Positions 17,609 through 26,360 of a stretch of DNA of 64,000 nucleotides are shown here, in pieces. The number at the start of each line of letters is the position of its first letter. Position 1 is the first letter of the stretch. The stretch is from Streptomyces filipinensis (GTDB taxonomy: Bacteria > Actinomycetota > Actinomycetes > Streptomycetales > Streptomycetaceae), in contig NZ_BMTD01000002.1 of the NCBI RefSeq assembly GCF_014649495.1, positions 620,001 to 684,000 on the forward strand. Reading direction: 5' to 3'. The translations under genes and the position numbers were made by a program. Under the pieces are notes generated by a model that did no database searches, was not told where the DNA came from, and saw only the letters and a list, made by a program, of their open reading frames with translations.

Positions 17609-18696
17609 GAGTACAGGTTCTCCTTGCTGACCTCGTGCACATGGTCGTGGTCGTGGCCCGGCACATGCGGGTCCGTGACCGGCAGGGAGGAGTCGGCCGA
17701 CAGGTCCCAGCTGGAGGCGGCCCGGTTGCGGGCCACCATCTCGGCGCCGAGCGCGGCCACCATCGCACCGTTGTCCGTGCACAGCTTGGGGCGCGGCACG
17801 CGCAGCCGGATGCCGGCCGCCTCGCAGCGCTCCTGGGCCAGCGCACGCAGCCGGGAGTTGGCCGCGACACCGCCGCCGATCATCAGGTGGTCGACGCCCT
17901 CGTCCTTGCAGGCACGCACGGCCTTGCGGGTCAGCACGTCGACGACGGCCTCCTGGAAGGAGGCGGCCACGTCACGGACCGGGACCTCCTCACCGGCCGC
18001 GCGCCTGGCCTCGATCCAGCGGGCCACGGCCGTCTTCAGACCGGAGAAGGAGAAGTCGTACGCCGGATCACGCGGGCCGGTCAGGCCGCGCGGGAAGGCG
18101 ATCGCCTCCGGGTCGCCCTCGCGCGCGTACCGGTCGATGACCGGTCCGCCGGGGAAGCCCAGGTTCAGCACGCGGGCGATCTTGTCGAAGGCCTCGCCCG
18201 CCGCGTCGTCGATGGTCGAGCCCATGGGCCGCACGTCGGAGGTGATGTCCTCGGACAGCAGCAGCGAGGAGTGGCCGCCGCTCACCAGCAGGGCCATCGT
18301 CGGCTCGGGCAGCGGGCCGTGCTCCAGCTGGTCGACGCAGATGTGCGAGGCGAGGTGGTTGACGCCGTACAGGGGCTTGCCGAGGGCGTAGGCGTACGCC
18401 TTGGCCGCCGACACGCCGACGAGCAGGGCGCCCGCGAGGCCGGGACCGGCGGTCACCGCGATGCCGTCCAGGTCCCTGGCGCTGACCCCGGCCTCCTTCA
18501 GGGCGCGGTCGATGGTGGGGACCATGGCCTCCAGGTGCGCGCGGGAGGCCACCTCCGGTACGACACCGCCGAAGCGGGCGTGCTCGTCCACGCTGGAGGC
18601 GACGGCGTCCGCCAGCAGGGTGGTGCCGCGGACGATGCCGACGCCGGTCTCGTCACAGGAGGTCTCGATGCCGAGGACGAGCGGTTCGTCAGCCAT
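17605..18696 (-). CDS. tsaD: tRNA t6A37 threonylcarbamoyltransferase subunit TsaD
   Basis: Catalytic subunit that, with TsaB and TsaE, transfers threonylcarbamoyl to A37 of ANN-decoding tRNAs. It is an ASKHA-fold protein: [10 protein letters not shown] at 9-18, metal-binding H114 and H118 (NHLASH), [10 protein letters not shown], and the nucleotide loop [11 protein letters not shown]. At 363 aa it exceeds the usual size because of a C-terminal tail with a His/Asp cluster ([11 protein letters not shown]). Its ATG (18694-18696) overlaps the end of rimI by 8 nt and its stop overlaps the next small gene, so tsaB-rimI-tsaD-small gene form one coupled operon. Confidence 0.97.
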   Translation of the reverse strand: MADEPLVLGIETSCDETGVGIVRGTTLLADAVASSVDEHARFGGVVPEVASRAHLEAMVPTIDRALKEAGVSARDLDGIAVTAGPGLAGALLVGVSAAKAYAYALGKPLYGVNHLASHICVDQLEHGPLPEPTMALLVSGGHSSLLLSEDITSDVRPMGSTIDDAAGEAFDKIARVLNLGFPGGPVIDRYAREGDPEAIAFPRGLTGPRDPAYDFSFSGLKTAVARWIEARRAAGEEVPVRDVAASFQEAVVDVLTRKAVRACKDEGVDHLMIGGGVAANSRLRALAQERCEAAGIRLRVPRPKLCTDNGAMVAALGAEMVARNRAASSWDLSADSSLPVTDPHVPGHDHDHVHEVSKENLYS

Positions 18697-19216
18697 TGAT
18701 CTCGGTTCCTTGTTCTGAATCTGAGGAAGCGCCCGCGGCGGAGCCGCCGTCGGACGCTGTGGTCAGCCGCATGACCAGGGCGTCCACATTGCCCGGCTGG
18801 TAGTAGCCGCGCCGGAAGCCGATGGGTTCGAAGCCGAAGCGCTCGTAGAGCTTCTGGGCGCGGACGTTGTCGACCCGGCACTCCAGCAGCACCTCGTGGC
18901 ACTCGAACGAGGTCGCCGCGCGCAGCAGTTCGGCCAGCAGCCGGCCGCCGAGGCCGGTGCCCTGGAGGCCACGGGCGACGGCGATGGTCTGCACGTCGCC
19001 CTGGTCGCCGGAGGCGGCGAGCCCGGCGTAGCCGGCGATCCGGCCGTTCTCGTCCTCGGCCACGAGATAGCACCGGGTCGCCCCGGCGCCCCGGGAGTGT
19101 GCCAGCTCGGACCAGAACATGCCCCGCGACCAGGTGTCCTCGGGGAACAGGTCCTTCTCCAGCTCCAGGACCGGGTCGATGTCCCACCAGCGCATCTCGC
19201 GCAGTCGCACGGTCAC
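18689..19216 (-). CDS. rimI: Ribosomal-protein-alanine N-acetyltransferase RimI
   Basis: GNAT acetyltransferase, nominally for the N-terminal Ala of ribosomal protein S18. The GNAT core includes [17 protein letters not shown] (acetyl-CoA loop) and [29 protein letters not shown]. The 175-aa length includes a Ser/Ala-rich C-terminal extension. The GTG start at 19214-19216 overlaps the TGA of tsaB, and the 3' end overlaps tsaD. The tsaB-rimI-tsaD order is widespread in bacteria. Confidence 0.93.
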   Translation of the reverse strand: MTVRLREMRWWDIDPVLELEKDLFPEDTWSRGMFWSELAHSRGAGATRCYLVAEDENGRIAGYAGLAASGDQGDVQTIAVARGLQGTGLGGRLLAELLRAATSFECHEVLLECRVDNVRAQKLYERFGFEPIGFRRGYYQPGNVDALVMRLTTASDGGSAAGASSDSEQGTEING

Positions 19217-19869
19217 TTCGGTGTGACCACCTTGTAGTTCTTGGGGACCTGGGCGTCCGGGCGGCGCAGGTACAGCGGACGGGGGGCCGGCAGCTCCTCG
19301 CCGGCGGCCAGCTTCCCGGCCGCGAGCGAGGCGAGGGCGGCCGCCGAGACATGCTCGGGTTCGTGGACTCTCGGGAACGTGTCCGGGTAGAGCAGCGCGC
19401 CCGCGCCGACCGCCGGAAGGCCGGCGACCTGCTCGGCGATGTCGGCGGGCCGGTCCACGGCCGGGTCGGTCAGCCGGGTCCGGGAGTCGGCGTACGTCGC
19501 CCAGTAGACCTCCTTGCGCCGGGCGTCGGTCGCCACGACGAAGGGGCCCTTCTCGATGTCGGCTGCGTAGGCGAGGCCGTCCAGCGTGCACACGCCATGC
19601 ACCGGGACGCCGAGGGCGAGACCGAAGGTGTCGGCGGTCATCAGACCGACGCGCAGTCCGGTGTAGGGGCCGGGTCCGATGCCGACGACGACGCCGGTGA
19701 CGGCGTCCAGTCTGAGCCCGGCCTCGGCGAGCACGCGGTCGACGGCCGGCAGCAGCAGCTCCCCGTGCCGACGCGCGTCCACCTGGCTCGACGAGGCGAC
19801 GACGTCCGCGCCGTCGTGCAGCGCGACGGTGACGGCGGGTGTTGCGGTATCCAGAGCGAGCAAGAGCAC
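19213..19869 (-). CDS. tsaB: tRNA t6A37 biosynthesis subunit TsaB
   Basis: Non-catalytic ASKHA paralogue that dimerises with TsaD. Start VLLLALDTATPAVTVAL, then the conserved RRHGELLLPAVDRVL and VGIGPGPYTGLRVG blocks. Length 218 aa. GTG start at 19867-19869. First gene of the coupled tsaB-rimI-tsaD operon. tsaE is encoded about 1.5 kb away on the same strand, so all three partner genes of this step are in one locus. Confidence 0.95.
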   Translation of the reverse strand: MLLLALDTATPAVTVALHDGADVVASSSQVDARRHGELLLPAVDRVLAEAGLRLDAVTGVVVGIGPGPYTGLRVGLMTADTFGLALGVPVHGVCTLDGLAYAADIEKGPFVVATDARRKEVYWATYADSRTRLTDPAVDRPADIAEQVAGLPAVGAGALLYPDTFPRVHEPEHVSAAALASLAAGKLAAGEELPAPRPLYLRRPDAQVPKNYKVVTPK

Positions 19870-19983
19870 GCAAACAGCCTACGGCGCCCACGGCTCACGC
19901 ATGGCCGCCCGGGTCGAACGGTCACCGGCTGCTACGGTCTGTACGAAGTACGACATATGCACACGAAGCGGAGGTGAGTGCAC

Positions 19984-20547
19984 GTGGCAGGGACCAGCTC
20001 GGGCATCGTGGCCGCCCTCACCGCGGCGGCTCTCGGAGCCGTCGGCTTCCTCGCCTACCAGGCCCACGCGACCGCCCCGGCGAGTCTGGGCGTCCGGCCC
20101 GCGGCGGGCGCGCCGCCCCTGGCGACCGCCGGCAAGGCGCCGCGCGACCGCCGCCACCCGACCGCCCTGCCGCGCGGCTCCGGGTGGGGGGAACGCGTCG
20201 TGTACTCGCTGGACGACGACCGGGTCTGGCTGGTCGGTGCGACGAACCGGGTGCAGCGCACCTTCCGGGTGAACCCGGGCAACATCGACCCGCCGATCGG
20301 CACGTACTGGGTCACGTCCCGCTCCAGCGCGGTCACCGGCAGCGACGGTGTCCCCGTCGAGCACGTCGTGCGGTTCACCAGCATGGACGGGCTGGCGATC
20401 GGCTTCAGCGCGGCGGTCGGCAACGGGGAGCCGCAGACCGGAGCCGAGCGCAGCGCGAGGACGGGCGGGATCCGGGAGACACGGGTGAACGGCGACGCGA
20501 TGTGGGCCTTCGCGACGATCGGCGTGCGGGTCGTGGTGATTCGCTAG
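19984..20547 (+). CDS. Membrane-anchored protein, possible catalytically dead YkuD-like fold
   Basis: A 187-aa protein with an N-terminal hydrophobic helix (GIVAALTAAALGAVGFLAYQA), then an extracytoplasmic domain. The stretch GERVVYSLDDDRVWLV followed by RTFRVNPGNIDPPIGTYWVTS resembles the start of L,D-transpeptidase (YkuD) domains. The family's catalytic SHGC/HG-x-C motif is absent; the protein has no Cys after the helix. I therefore do not call it a transpeptidase. The GTG at 19984 is chosen because GGAGG lies 9 nt upstream. The stop codon shares a CTAG palindrome with the convergent mini-gene. Confidence 0.75.
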   Translation: MAGTSSGIVAALTAAALGAVGFLAYQAHATAPASLGVRPAAGAPPLATAGKAPRDRRHPTALPRGSGWGERVVYSLDDDRVWLVGATNRVQRTFRVNPGNIDPPIGTYWVTSRSSAVTGSDGVPVEHVVRFTSMDGLAIGFSAAVGNGEPQTGAERSARTGGIRETRVNGDAMWAFATIGVRVVVIR

Positions 20548-20765
20548 GCGCAGCGCCGCGCGGCGACGTCGGGCGCCTGCTGCCTGGAGGCCTGCTGCTT
20601 GGGCGTCTGCTGCTTCGCGGTGACCCCTGGCGCCGTCCCCCGCACCCCCTCGGGGCGCTCCTCAGCGGCCTTGGGCGGGATGGAGACCTCTTGCGCCGCG
20701 GCGCACGAGGCCAGGAGGTCGCGCATGGACACCCCTGCGACCACTGCGGGACGGGGCTCGGGCAT
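20544..20765 (-). CDS. Small Streptomyces protein of unknown function (73 aa)
   Basis: Hypothetical protein starting MPEPRPAVVAGVSMRDLLASC, then an Ala/Gln/Lys-rich tail ending in RRCA. The block AVVAGVSMRDLLASCAAA looks familiar from short Streptomyces hypotheticals, but I know no function. Support for it being real is a perfect AGGAGG 5 nt before the ATG and the palindromic operator just upstream. Two cysteines, no signal peptide. Its TAG (20544-20546) and the convergent gene's TAG (20545-20547) are the two strands of one CTAG. Confidence 0.75.
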   Translation of the reverse strand: MPEPRPAVVAGVSMRDLLASCAAAQEVSIPPKAAEERPEGVRGTAPGVTAKQQTPKQQASRQQAPDVAARRCA

Positions 20766-20792
20766 GGACGCCTCCTGATGCGCGGGGGCGGG

Positions 20793-20816
20793 CGTGGTTA
20801 GGCACGCCTAACCACG
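20793..20816. promoter_or_regulatory. 24-nt perfect palindrome, DtxR/IdeR (DmdR1) iron-box-like
   Basis: CGTGGTTAGGC, AC, then the exact complement. It contains GGTTAGGC and CCTAA, matching most of one half of the actinobacterial iron box (TTAGGTTAGGCTAACCTAA) on each strand, although the centre differs. It lies 28 nt upstream of the mini-gene start, where a repressor would cover the transcription start. Confidence 0.6.
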
Positions 20817-20891
20817 GGCTGGATACCATGTGACCACGCCCGGGACGTCCTGCGCAATATGTTGCCGACGGCCTGTCGGAATCCTCGTGCC

Positions 20892-21404
20892 TCAGGCCGT
20901 GAGCGTCTCCAGGCCGGCCTCGGCCCAGCGCTCCCCCAGCCCGCTCAGCGTCACGTGCCGCACCTCGTCGGTGGTGTCTCCGACGGCGCGGTGGATGACG
21001 ACCTGCAGGCGGTCCTCGGTCAGCTCCTCGACCTTGCCCTCGCCCCATTCCACGACGATCACCGACTCGGGCAGCGAGACGTCGAGGTCCAGGTCCTCCA
21101 TCTCGTCCAGGCCGCCGCCGAGCCGGTAGGCGTCGACGTGGACGAGGGGCGGACCGTCGCCGAGGGAGGGATGGACCCGGGCGATCACGAAGGTCGGCGA
21201 GGTGACCGCGCCGCGCACGCCGAGGCCCTCGCCGAGCCCGCGGGTCAGCGTGGTCTTGCCCGCGCCCAGCTCGCCGCTGAGCATCACCAGGTCACCCGCG
21301 CGCAGCAGCTTGGCCAGGAGGCGGCCCAGCTCCCGCATCTGCTCGGGTGAGGTGATCGTCAGCCGGGTCTCAGCGGGGTCGTGCGCTACTGCTGGTGCTT
21401 CCAT
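20892..21404 (-). CDS. tsaE: tRNA t6A37 biosynthesis ATPase TsaE
   Basis: P-loop ATPase (YjeE family) that drives turnover of the TsaBDE complex. Walker A GELGAGKT at 44-51, then VTSPTFVI (switch-like), HVDAYRLGG, and the VVEWGEG Walker-B-like segment. Length 170 aa. The ATG at 21402-21404 lies inside the 3' end of the upstream hydrolase gene (overlap of 35 nt), so the two are co-translated. An in-frame GTG at 21443 is an alternative start. Confidence 0.93.
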   Translation of the reverse strand: MEAPAVAHDPAETRLTITSPEQMRELGRLLAKLLRAGDLVMLSGELGAGKTTLTRGLGEGLGVRGAVTSPTFVIARVHPSLGDGPPLVHVDAYRLGGGLDEMEDLDLDVSLPESVIVVEWGEGKVEELTEDRLQVVIHRAVGDTTDEVRHVTLSGLGERWAEAGLETLTA

Positions 21405-22629
21405 AGCCAGTAACGGTAGCTCCTGCGGGCACCGCACCCGCACGGGTGAGCAGGTCGGCGAGGCGGTCGGTGACCACTTCCGGGTGCTCCAGCATCACCA
21501 GGTGCCCGGCGTCCGGGACGAGGACCAGCTCGGCTTCGGGCAGCAGGTCGGCGATGGCCTCGCTGTGCTCGCTGGGCGTGACCAGGTCCCGGACGCCGGC
21601 CAGCACGAGCACCGGCATGGTGCGGAAGCAGGCGAGCGCCTCGGTCTTGTCGTGGTCGGTGAACGCCGGGTAGAACTCGGCGACCACGTCGATCGGCGTG
21701 GACTCGATCATCCGCTCCGCGAACCGCTCCACGGCCGGGTCGACGTCCCGCCCGGCGAACGAGTACCGCTTGATGATCCCGGCGAACAGGTCGGCGGTGG
21801 CCCGGCGCCCCTTCTCCACCAGCTCCGCCTGCTGTCCGAGCGCCTTCAGCACCCCGGGCAGGATCCGGCGCACCGCGTTGACGCCGGCGACGGGCAGCCC
21901 GAAGTTGACCTCGCCGAGCCGCCCGGACGACGTGCCCACCAAGGCGGTGGCGACGACCCGCTCCTCGATCAGCTCGGGGAACTGGGCGGCGAGGGCCATC
22001 ATGGTCATGCCGCCCATCGAGTGGCCGACCAGCACGATCGGCCCCTCCGGTACGGCGGCGTCGAGGACGGCCTTCAGATCGCGGCCGAGCTGGTCGATGG
22101 TGACCGGCACCCGGTCCCGGGTCTGGGCCACACCCCGCCCGGACCGGCCGTGGCTGCGCTGGTCCCAGTGCACGGTCCGCACCACCCCGCGCAGGGCCGC
22201 CCGCTGGAAGTGCCAGGAGTCCTGGCTGAGGCAGTAGCCGTGGCAGAAGACCACGGTGACCGGCGCGGGCGCCTTGCGGCCGAACAGCCGGCGGCGGCGC
22301 GGGGAGACGTTCGGCCCCGGATCGGGCTCGGCCTCGTCGACCTCGTAGTACAGCTCGGTGCCGTCGTCGGCGTACGCCTTGCCGGGGGTGCCGCGCAGGG
22401 TGCCGTAGGGGCCCGCGGAGTCCAGCGCCAGCCGCGCCTTCCTGCGCATGCCCCGGCCCACCGTCATCCGCTCGACGGCCACGCCGGCCGCCGCGCCCGC
22501 GGCGAGCACGCCTATCGCGGCACCGGCGATGCCGGTCGCCCTGCGCCAGCTCCCGGCCGCCCCCGCAGCGGAGGCGGCGGCCGCCGAGGCGACGACGTCC
22601 GCCACGGCCTCCGCACTGCTCTCGCTCAC
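21370..22629 (-). CDS. Alpha/beta hydrolase with N-terminal membrane segment
   Basis: A 419-aa alpha/beta-hydrolase. A hydrophobic Ala/Gly-rich segment (about 32-52) probably anchors it. The oxyanion HG motif is FCHGY (128-132), the nucleophile S204 is in GHSMGG, and the acid D348 (GVRDLV) and H376 (DAGHLV) complete a plausible triad. It lies between alr and tsaE in a same-strand series (alr-hydrolase-tsaE), an order common in Streptomyces. The substrate is unknown; lipase or esterase-like activity is the family expectation. GTG start at 22627-22629. Confidence 0.9.
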   Translation of the reverse strand: MSESSAEAVADVVASAAAASAAGAAGSWRRATGIAGAAIGVLAAGAAAGVAVERMTVGRGMRRKARLALDSAGPYGTLRGTPGKAYADDGTELYYEVDEAEPDPGPNVSPRRRRLFGRKAPAPVTVVFCHGYCLSQDSWHFQRAALRGVVRTVHWDQRSHGRSGRGVAQTRDRVPVTIDQLGRDLKAVLDAAVPEGPIVLVGHSMGGMTMMALAAQFPELIEERVVATALVGTSSGRLGEVNFGLPVAGVNAVRRILPGVLKALGQQAELVEKGRRATADLFAGIIKRYSFAGRDVDPAVERFAERMIESTPIDVVAEFYPAFTDHDKTEALACFRTMPVLVLAGVRDLVTPSEHSEAIADLLPEAELVLVPDAGHLVMLEHPEVVTDRLADLLTRAGAVPAGATVTGYGSTSSSARPR

Positions 22630-22749
22630 GTACCGCTCCTCTTCGCCGTACTGCAGTTCGCCTGGGTGGGTGAAACGGATGAAACCTGTGGTGCTGGTGT
22701 GATGCGGGACTGCTGTTGTTGCCGAGGTGACCGTGCCGCTCGCGGACGG

Positions 22750-23916
22750 TTACCCCAGTTCTTCCCCGTTCACATAGACGCGGGGAACCCGGGTTCCGAT
22801 GCGGGTGACGATTTCGTACGCGATCGTGCCGCAGGCCTGCGCCCAGTCCTCGGCGGTGGGCTCACCCCGGTCGCCGGGCCCGAACAGCACCGCCTCCGCT
22901 CCCACCGGGGGCTCGTCGCCGCCCAGGTCGACCACGAACTGGTCCATGGCGACCCGCCCGGCGACGGTCCGCCACTTGCCGTCGACCAGCACCGGACCGG
23001 TACCGGAGGCGTGCCGGGGGATGCCGTCCGCGTAGCCGACCGGCACGAGGCCGAGCGTGGTCTCGCCGGGCGTGACGTAGTGGTGGCCGTAGCTGACCCC
23101 GTGCCCGCCCGGGACGTGCTTGACCAGCGCCAAGGAGGCGCTGAGCGTCATGGCGGGCCGCAGGCCGAAGTCGGCGGGGGTGCCCAGCTCCGGGCTCGGC
23201 GAGATGCCGTACATGGCGATGCCCGTGCGGACGAGATCGAAGTGGGTCTCGGGCAGCGTGAGCGTGGCGGGCGAGTTGGCGATGTGCCGCACCTCGGGCC
23301 GCACGCCCTGCTCCTCGGCGTACGCCAGCATCTGCCGGAAACGGTCCAGTTGGGCGGCGATGGACGGATGCCCGGGCTCGTCGGCGCACGCGAAGTGCGA
23401 CCACAGCCCGGTCACCCTCACCAGCCCCTCGGCCTCGGCGCGCAGCGCCTCGGCGACGAGTTCGGGCCAGTCGGCCGGCTGGCAGCCGTTGCGGCCGAGG
23501 CCGGTGTCGGCCTTCAGCTGCACGCGCGCGGTGCGCCCGGTCTCGCGGGCGGCCGCCACGACCTCCCGCAGGGCCCACAGACCGCTCAGGGACACGTCGA
23601 GGTCGGCCTCCAGCGCCTGCCGCCAGGGGCCGCCCGGCACCCACAGCCAGCACAGGATCGGGCCCGGCAGCCCGGCCGCGCGCAGCGCGAGGGCCTCCTC
23701 GGGTGTGGCCGTGCCGAGCCAGGTCGCGCCCGCCGCCAGGGCCGCGCGGGCACACGGCAGCGCCCCGTGGCCGTAGCCGTCGGACTTGACCACGGCCATC
23801 AGGGCCGCGTCCTTCGCCCGGGCACGCAGGGCACGCACATTGGCCCGCAGGGCGCCCAGGTCGATCTCGGCGCGGGCGCGCAGGGGGGCGGTCGGCACAG
23901 TCGCAGTCTCACTCAT
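22750..23916 (-). CDS. alr: Alanine racemase
   Basis: PLP-dependent L-/D-alanine racemase supplying D-Ala for peptidoglycan. PLP lysine K44 in AVVKSDGYGHG; the second catalytic residue is Tyr in HGVSYGHHYV. MYGISPSPE and VGYADGIPR are further family blocks, and VAGRVAMDQFVVD belongs to the beta-domain. Length 388 aa. ATG at 23914-23916. It leads the alr-hydrolase-tsaE series. Confidence 0.97.
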   Translation of the reverse strand: MSETATVPTAPLRARAEIDLGALRANVRALRARAKDAALMAVVKSDGYGHGALPCARAALAAGATWLGTATPEEALALRAAGLPGPILCWLWVPGGPWRQALEADLDVSLSGLWALREVVAAARETGRTARVQLKADTGLGRNGCQPADWPELVAEALRAEAEGLVRVTGLWSHFACADEPGHPSIAAQLDRFRQMLAYAEEQGVRPEVRHIANSPATLTLPETHFDLVRTGIAMYGISPSPELGTPADFGLRPAMTLSASLALVKHVPGGHGVSYGHHYVTPGETTLGLVPVGYADGIPRHASGTGPVLVDGKWRTVAGRVAMDQFVVDLGGDEPPVGAEAVLFGPGDRGEPTAEDWAQACGTIAYEIVTRIGTRVPRVYVNGEELG

Positions 23917-24421
23917 CGCGCCCCCAGTCTCTCAGAGGGCCGTACGGGCCCCGGCGTGCACTGTCGGGTACCCGGTCAGGTGCCCGGCCTCCGCCCCCCT
24001 ACATGGACGTAGTCGTACCTGGACGCACAAGGACTGACACACCGTCTACGGCAGCGTCTGCGGCACCGCGGCACCCCGGGACGCGCTTCGTCCGCTGATC
24101 AGGCGATCGGCCGCACGTGCGACCCCGCGCGCTCGGCGGTGCCGCGCAGGCCGGGTCGTCCGGGAGGACCTGGACCCACCCCGTTCGGCACCCGAGCGCG
24201 GTTCGCCCGGCGGGGCGGGGACGCGAGGGGACTCCCGGCGCCCCCGGCGCAGGAGCTCCACGCCCTGCCCGGCCCCGTGACGCTGCTGTCCGGTCCGCCG
24301 TACACGGTGCCGACGGCGGTCACCCCCGGGCGCCAACCGGCCGGTCCGGCGGGGCTTTCCGCAGCCGGCGCCGGCGGCCGTCTCCGCGAAGACCCGGTCA
24401 CCCGCGGCCCACCGCTCACGC
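23917..24421. other. 505-bp intergenic stretch without a recognisable gene
   Basis: Between the alr start and the nnr stop. Open frames here (for example minus 24099-24458) continue antisense or out of frame into nnr and have no ribosome site or domain. The alr promoter should be at the low end. No strong hexamers or repeats were found. Confidence 0.5.
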
Positions 24422-25852
24422 TCAGTCCCGGACGTCCCTCCAGGCCCGTGGAATCCACGCGGCCACGTCATGCGCCCCCACCGGCGCCCCCTGCGCCGCG
24501 AACCGCCCGGCGAGCCCGTGCAGATACGCCGCCACGCTCCCCGCGTCCCGGGCCGGCAGCCCCGCCGCCAGCAGCGACCCGGCGAGCCCGGACAACACGT
24601 CACCGCTGCCCGCCGTGGCCAGCCACGGCGTCCCCGTCGCGTTCACCCGCACCGCCCCGCCCCCCGAGTCGGCCACCAGCGTGGTCGACCCCTTCAGCAG
24701 CACGGTCGCCCGGTACACCGCCGCCAGCTCCCGCACCGCGGCCAGCCGGGCCTCCTCGACCTCCTCCCGCCGCACCCCGAGCAGCGCGGCGGCCTCTCCC
24801 GCGTGCGGGGTCATCAGCGTCGGCGCCGTACGCCCGCGCACCGCGTCCCGCTCGGCCAGCCGCAGCCCGTCCGCGTCGACCAGCACCGGCACGTCCGCGT
24901 CCAGCACCTCGGCCACGGTCGCCGCGTCGTCACCCGCCCCCGGCCCGACCACCCAGGCCTGCACCCGCCCGGCCCGGGCGGGCCCGGCGTCGGACACGAG
25001 GGTCTCCGGGAAGCGGGCGATGACCGCCTCCCCCGCCGGACCGACGTACCGTACGGCGCCCGCCCCGCCGCGCAGCGCCCCGGACACGGCCAGCACGGCG
25101 GCCCCGGGGTAGCGCGCGGACCCGGCGGCGATCCCCACGACCCCCCGCCGGTACTTGTCGCTCTCCGCCACCGGCACGGGCAGCAGCCGCGCGACCTCGG
25201 CATGCTGCAGGGCCTCCAGTGCGGCCTCGCGGGGCAGTTCCAGCCCGATGTCGACGAGCCGTACGACCCCGGCGTACTCCCGAGCCGGATCGATCAGCAG
25301 TCCGGGCTTCCAGGTGCCGAAGGTGACGGTGAGGTCGGCCCGGACCGCGGCCCCCCGCACCTGCCCGGTGTCGGCCTCGACCCCGCTGGGCAGGTCCACG
25401 GCCACCACGGCGGCCCGGGAGCGCTCCACCGCCCCCGCGAGCTTCTCGGCTTCGGGCCGCAACCCGCCCTTGCCGCCGATCCCCACGATCCCGTCGACGA
25501 CGAGGTCGGCCCGCTCGATCAGCGCGTCGACGGCGTCGGACGCGGCGACGGACCCCCCGGCCCGGCGCAGAGCGGTGAGCCCCGCGGCGTGCGCCCGCTC
25601 GGGCGCCAGGAGTACGGCCGTGACACCGGCTCCCCGCCGGGCCAGCCGCGCCCCGGCGTACAGCGCGTCCCCGCCGTTGTCCCCGCTGCCGACGAGCAGC
25701 ACCACCCGGCTGCCGTACACCCGTCCGAGCAACTCGGCGCAGGCGGCGGCCAGGCCCGCGGCGGCCCGCTGCATCAGGGCACCCTCCGGCAGCCGCGCCA
25801 TCAGTGCGCGTTCGGCCGCCCTTACCGTCTCCACGCTGTACGCAGTACGCAT
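24422..25852 (-). CDS. nnr: Bifunctional NAD(P)HX epimerase/dehydratase
   Basis: Repairs hydrated NAD(P)H. The N-terminal YjeF_N epimerase domain (about 1-215) has VGSGDNGGDALYAG and VAVDLPSGVEADTG. The C-terminal ADP-dependent dehydratase domain (about 225-476, ribokinase-like) has TPHAGEAAALLG, VLLKGSTTLVAD and GSGDVLSGLAGSLLA, whose Asp is catalytic. At 476 aa it is a full-length fusion. ATG at 25850-25852. acpS ends 45 nt upstream on the same strand, so the two are probably co-transcribed. Confidence 0.95.
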   Translation of the reverse strand: MRTAYSVETVRAAERALMARLPEGALMQRAAAGLAAACAELLGRVYGSRVVLLVGSGDNGGDALYAGARLARRGAGVTAVLLAPERAHAAGLTALRRAGGSVAASDAVDALIERADLVVDGIVGIGGKGGLRPEAEKLAGAVERSRAAVVAVDLPSGVEADTGQVRGAAVRADLTVTFGTWKPGLLIDPAREYAGVVRLVDIGLELPREAALEALQHAEVARLLPVPVAESDKYRRGVVGIAAGSARYPGAAVLAVSGALRGGAGAVRYVGPAGEAVIARFPETLVSDAGPARAGRVQAWVVGPGAGDDAATVAEVLDADVPVLVDADGLRLAERDAVRGRTAPTLMTPHAGEAAALLGVRREEVEEARLAAVRELAAVYRATVLLKGSTTLVADSGGGAVRVNATGTPWLATAGSGDVLSGLAGSLLAAGLPARDAGSVAAYLHGLAGRFAAQGAPVGAHDVAAWIPRAWRDVRD

Positions 25853-25897
25853 GGCACCGAGTCTGCCCCGCGACCGCGGTCGTCCACACCCGGGCGC

Positions 25898-26269
25898 TCA
25901 GCCCTCCGCGACCACCACGGCCGAGGCGACCCCGGCGTCATGGCTGAGCGACACATGCCAGGACCGCACGCCCAGTTCCGCGGCCCGGGCCGCCACGGTC
26001 CCCGTCACCCGCAGCCGCGGCTGCCCGCTGTCCTCGACGTACACCTCGGCGTCGGTCCAGTGCAGTCCGGGCGGCGCCCCGAGCGCCTTCGCCAGCGCCT
26101 CCTTGGCGGCGAACCGCACCGCGAGCGAGGCGATCCCGCGCCGCTCGCCGCTGGGCAGCAGCAGCTCCCGTTCCACGAACAGCCGGTCGGCCAGGCCCGG
26201 CGTCCGGTCCAGCGAGGCACGGAACCGGTCGATCTCGGCGACGTCGATCCCCACTCCGATGATGCTCAT
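25898..26269 (-). CDS. acpS: Holo-[acyl-carrier-protein] synthase
   Basis: 4'-phosphopantetheinyl transferase that activates fatty-acid (and possibly polyketide) carrier proteins using CoA. Mg2+/CoA site [12 protein letters not shown] near the N-terminus, and [12 protein letters not shown] in the second conserved block. Length 123 aa, normal for the trimeric AcpS type. ATG at 26267-26269. It precedes nnr in one transcription unit. The CoA precursor enzyme coaA is 3 kb away. Confidence 0.95.
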   Translation of the reverse strand: MSIIGVGIDVAEIDRFRASLDRTPGLADRLFVERELLLPSGERRGIASLAVRFAAKEALAKALGAPPGLHWTDAEVYVEDSGQPRLRVTGTVAARAAELGVRSWHVSLSHDAGVASAVVVAEG

Positions 26270-26360
26270 GCCGGGCAGCCTACGAGCGCCGGCCCGGTGA
26301 CACCCGCCCACCTGCCGAAATCCCCCCGCGTGCCGCGCACGCGCCGTCTACGCTGCGCCC

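Noticed and set aside
24099..24458. 119-codon minus frame after nnr
   Set aside because: No start signal; overlaps the nnr 3' end out of frame; no recognisable family.
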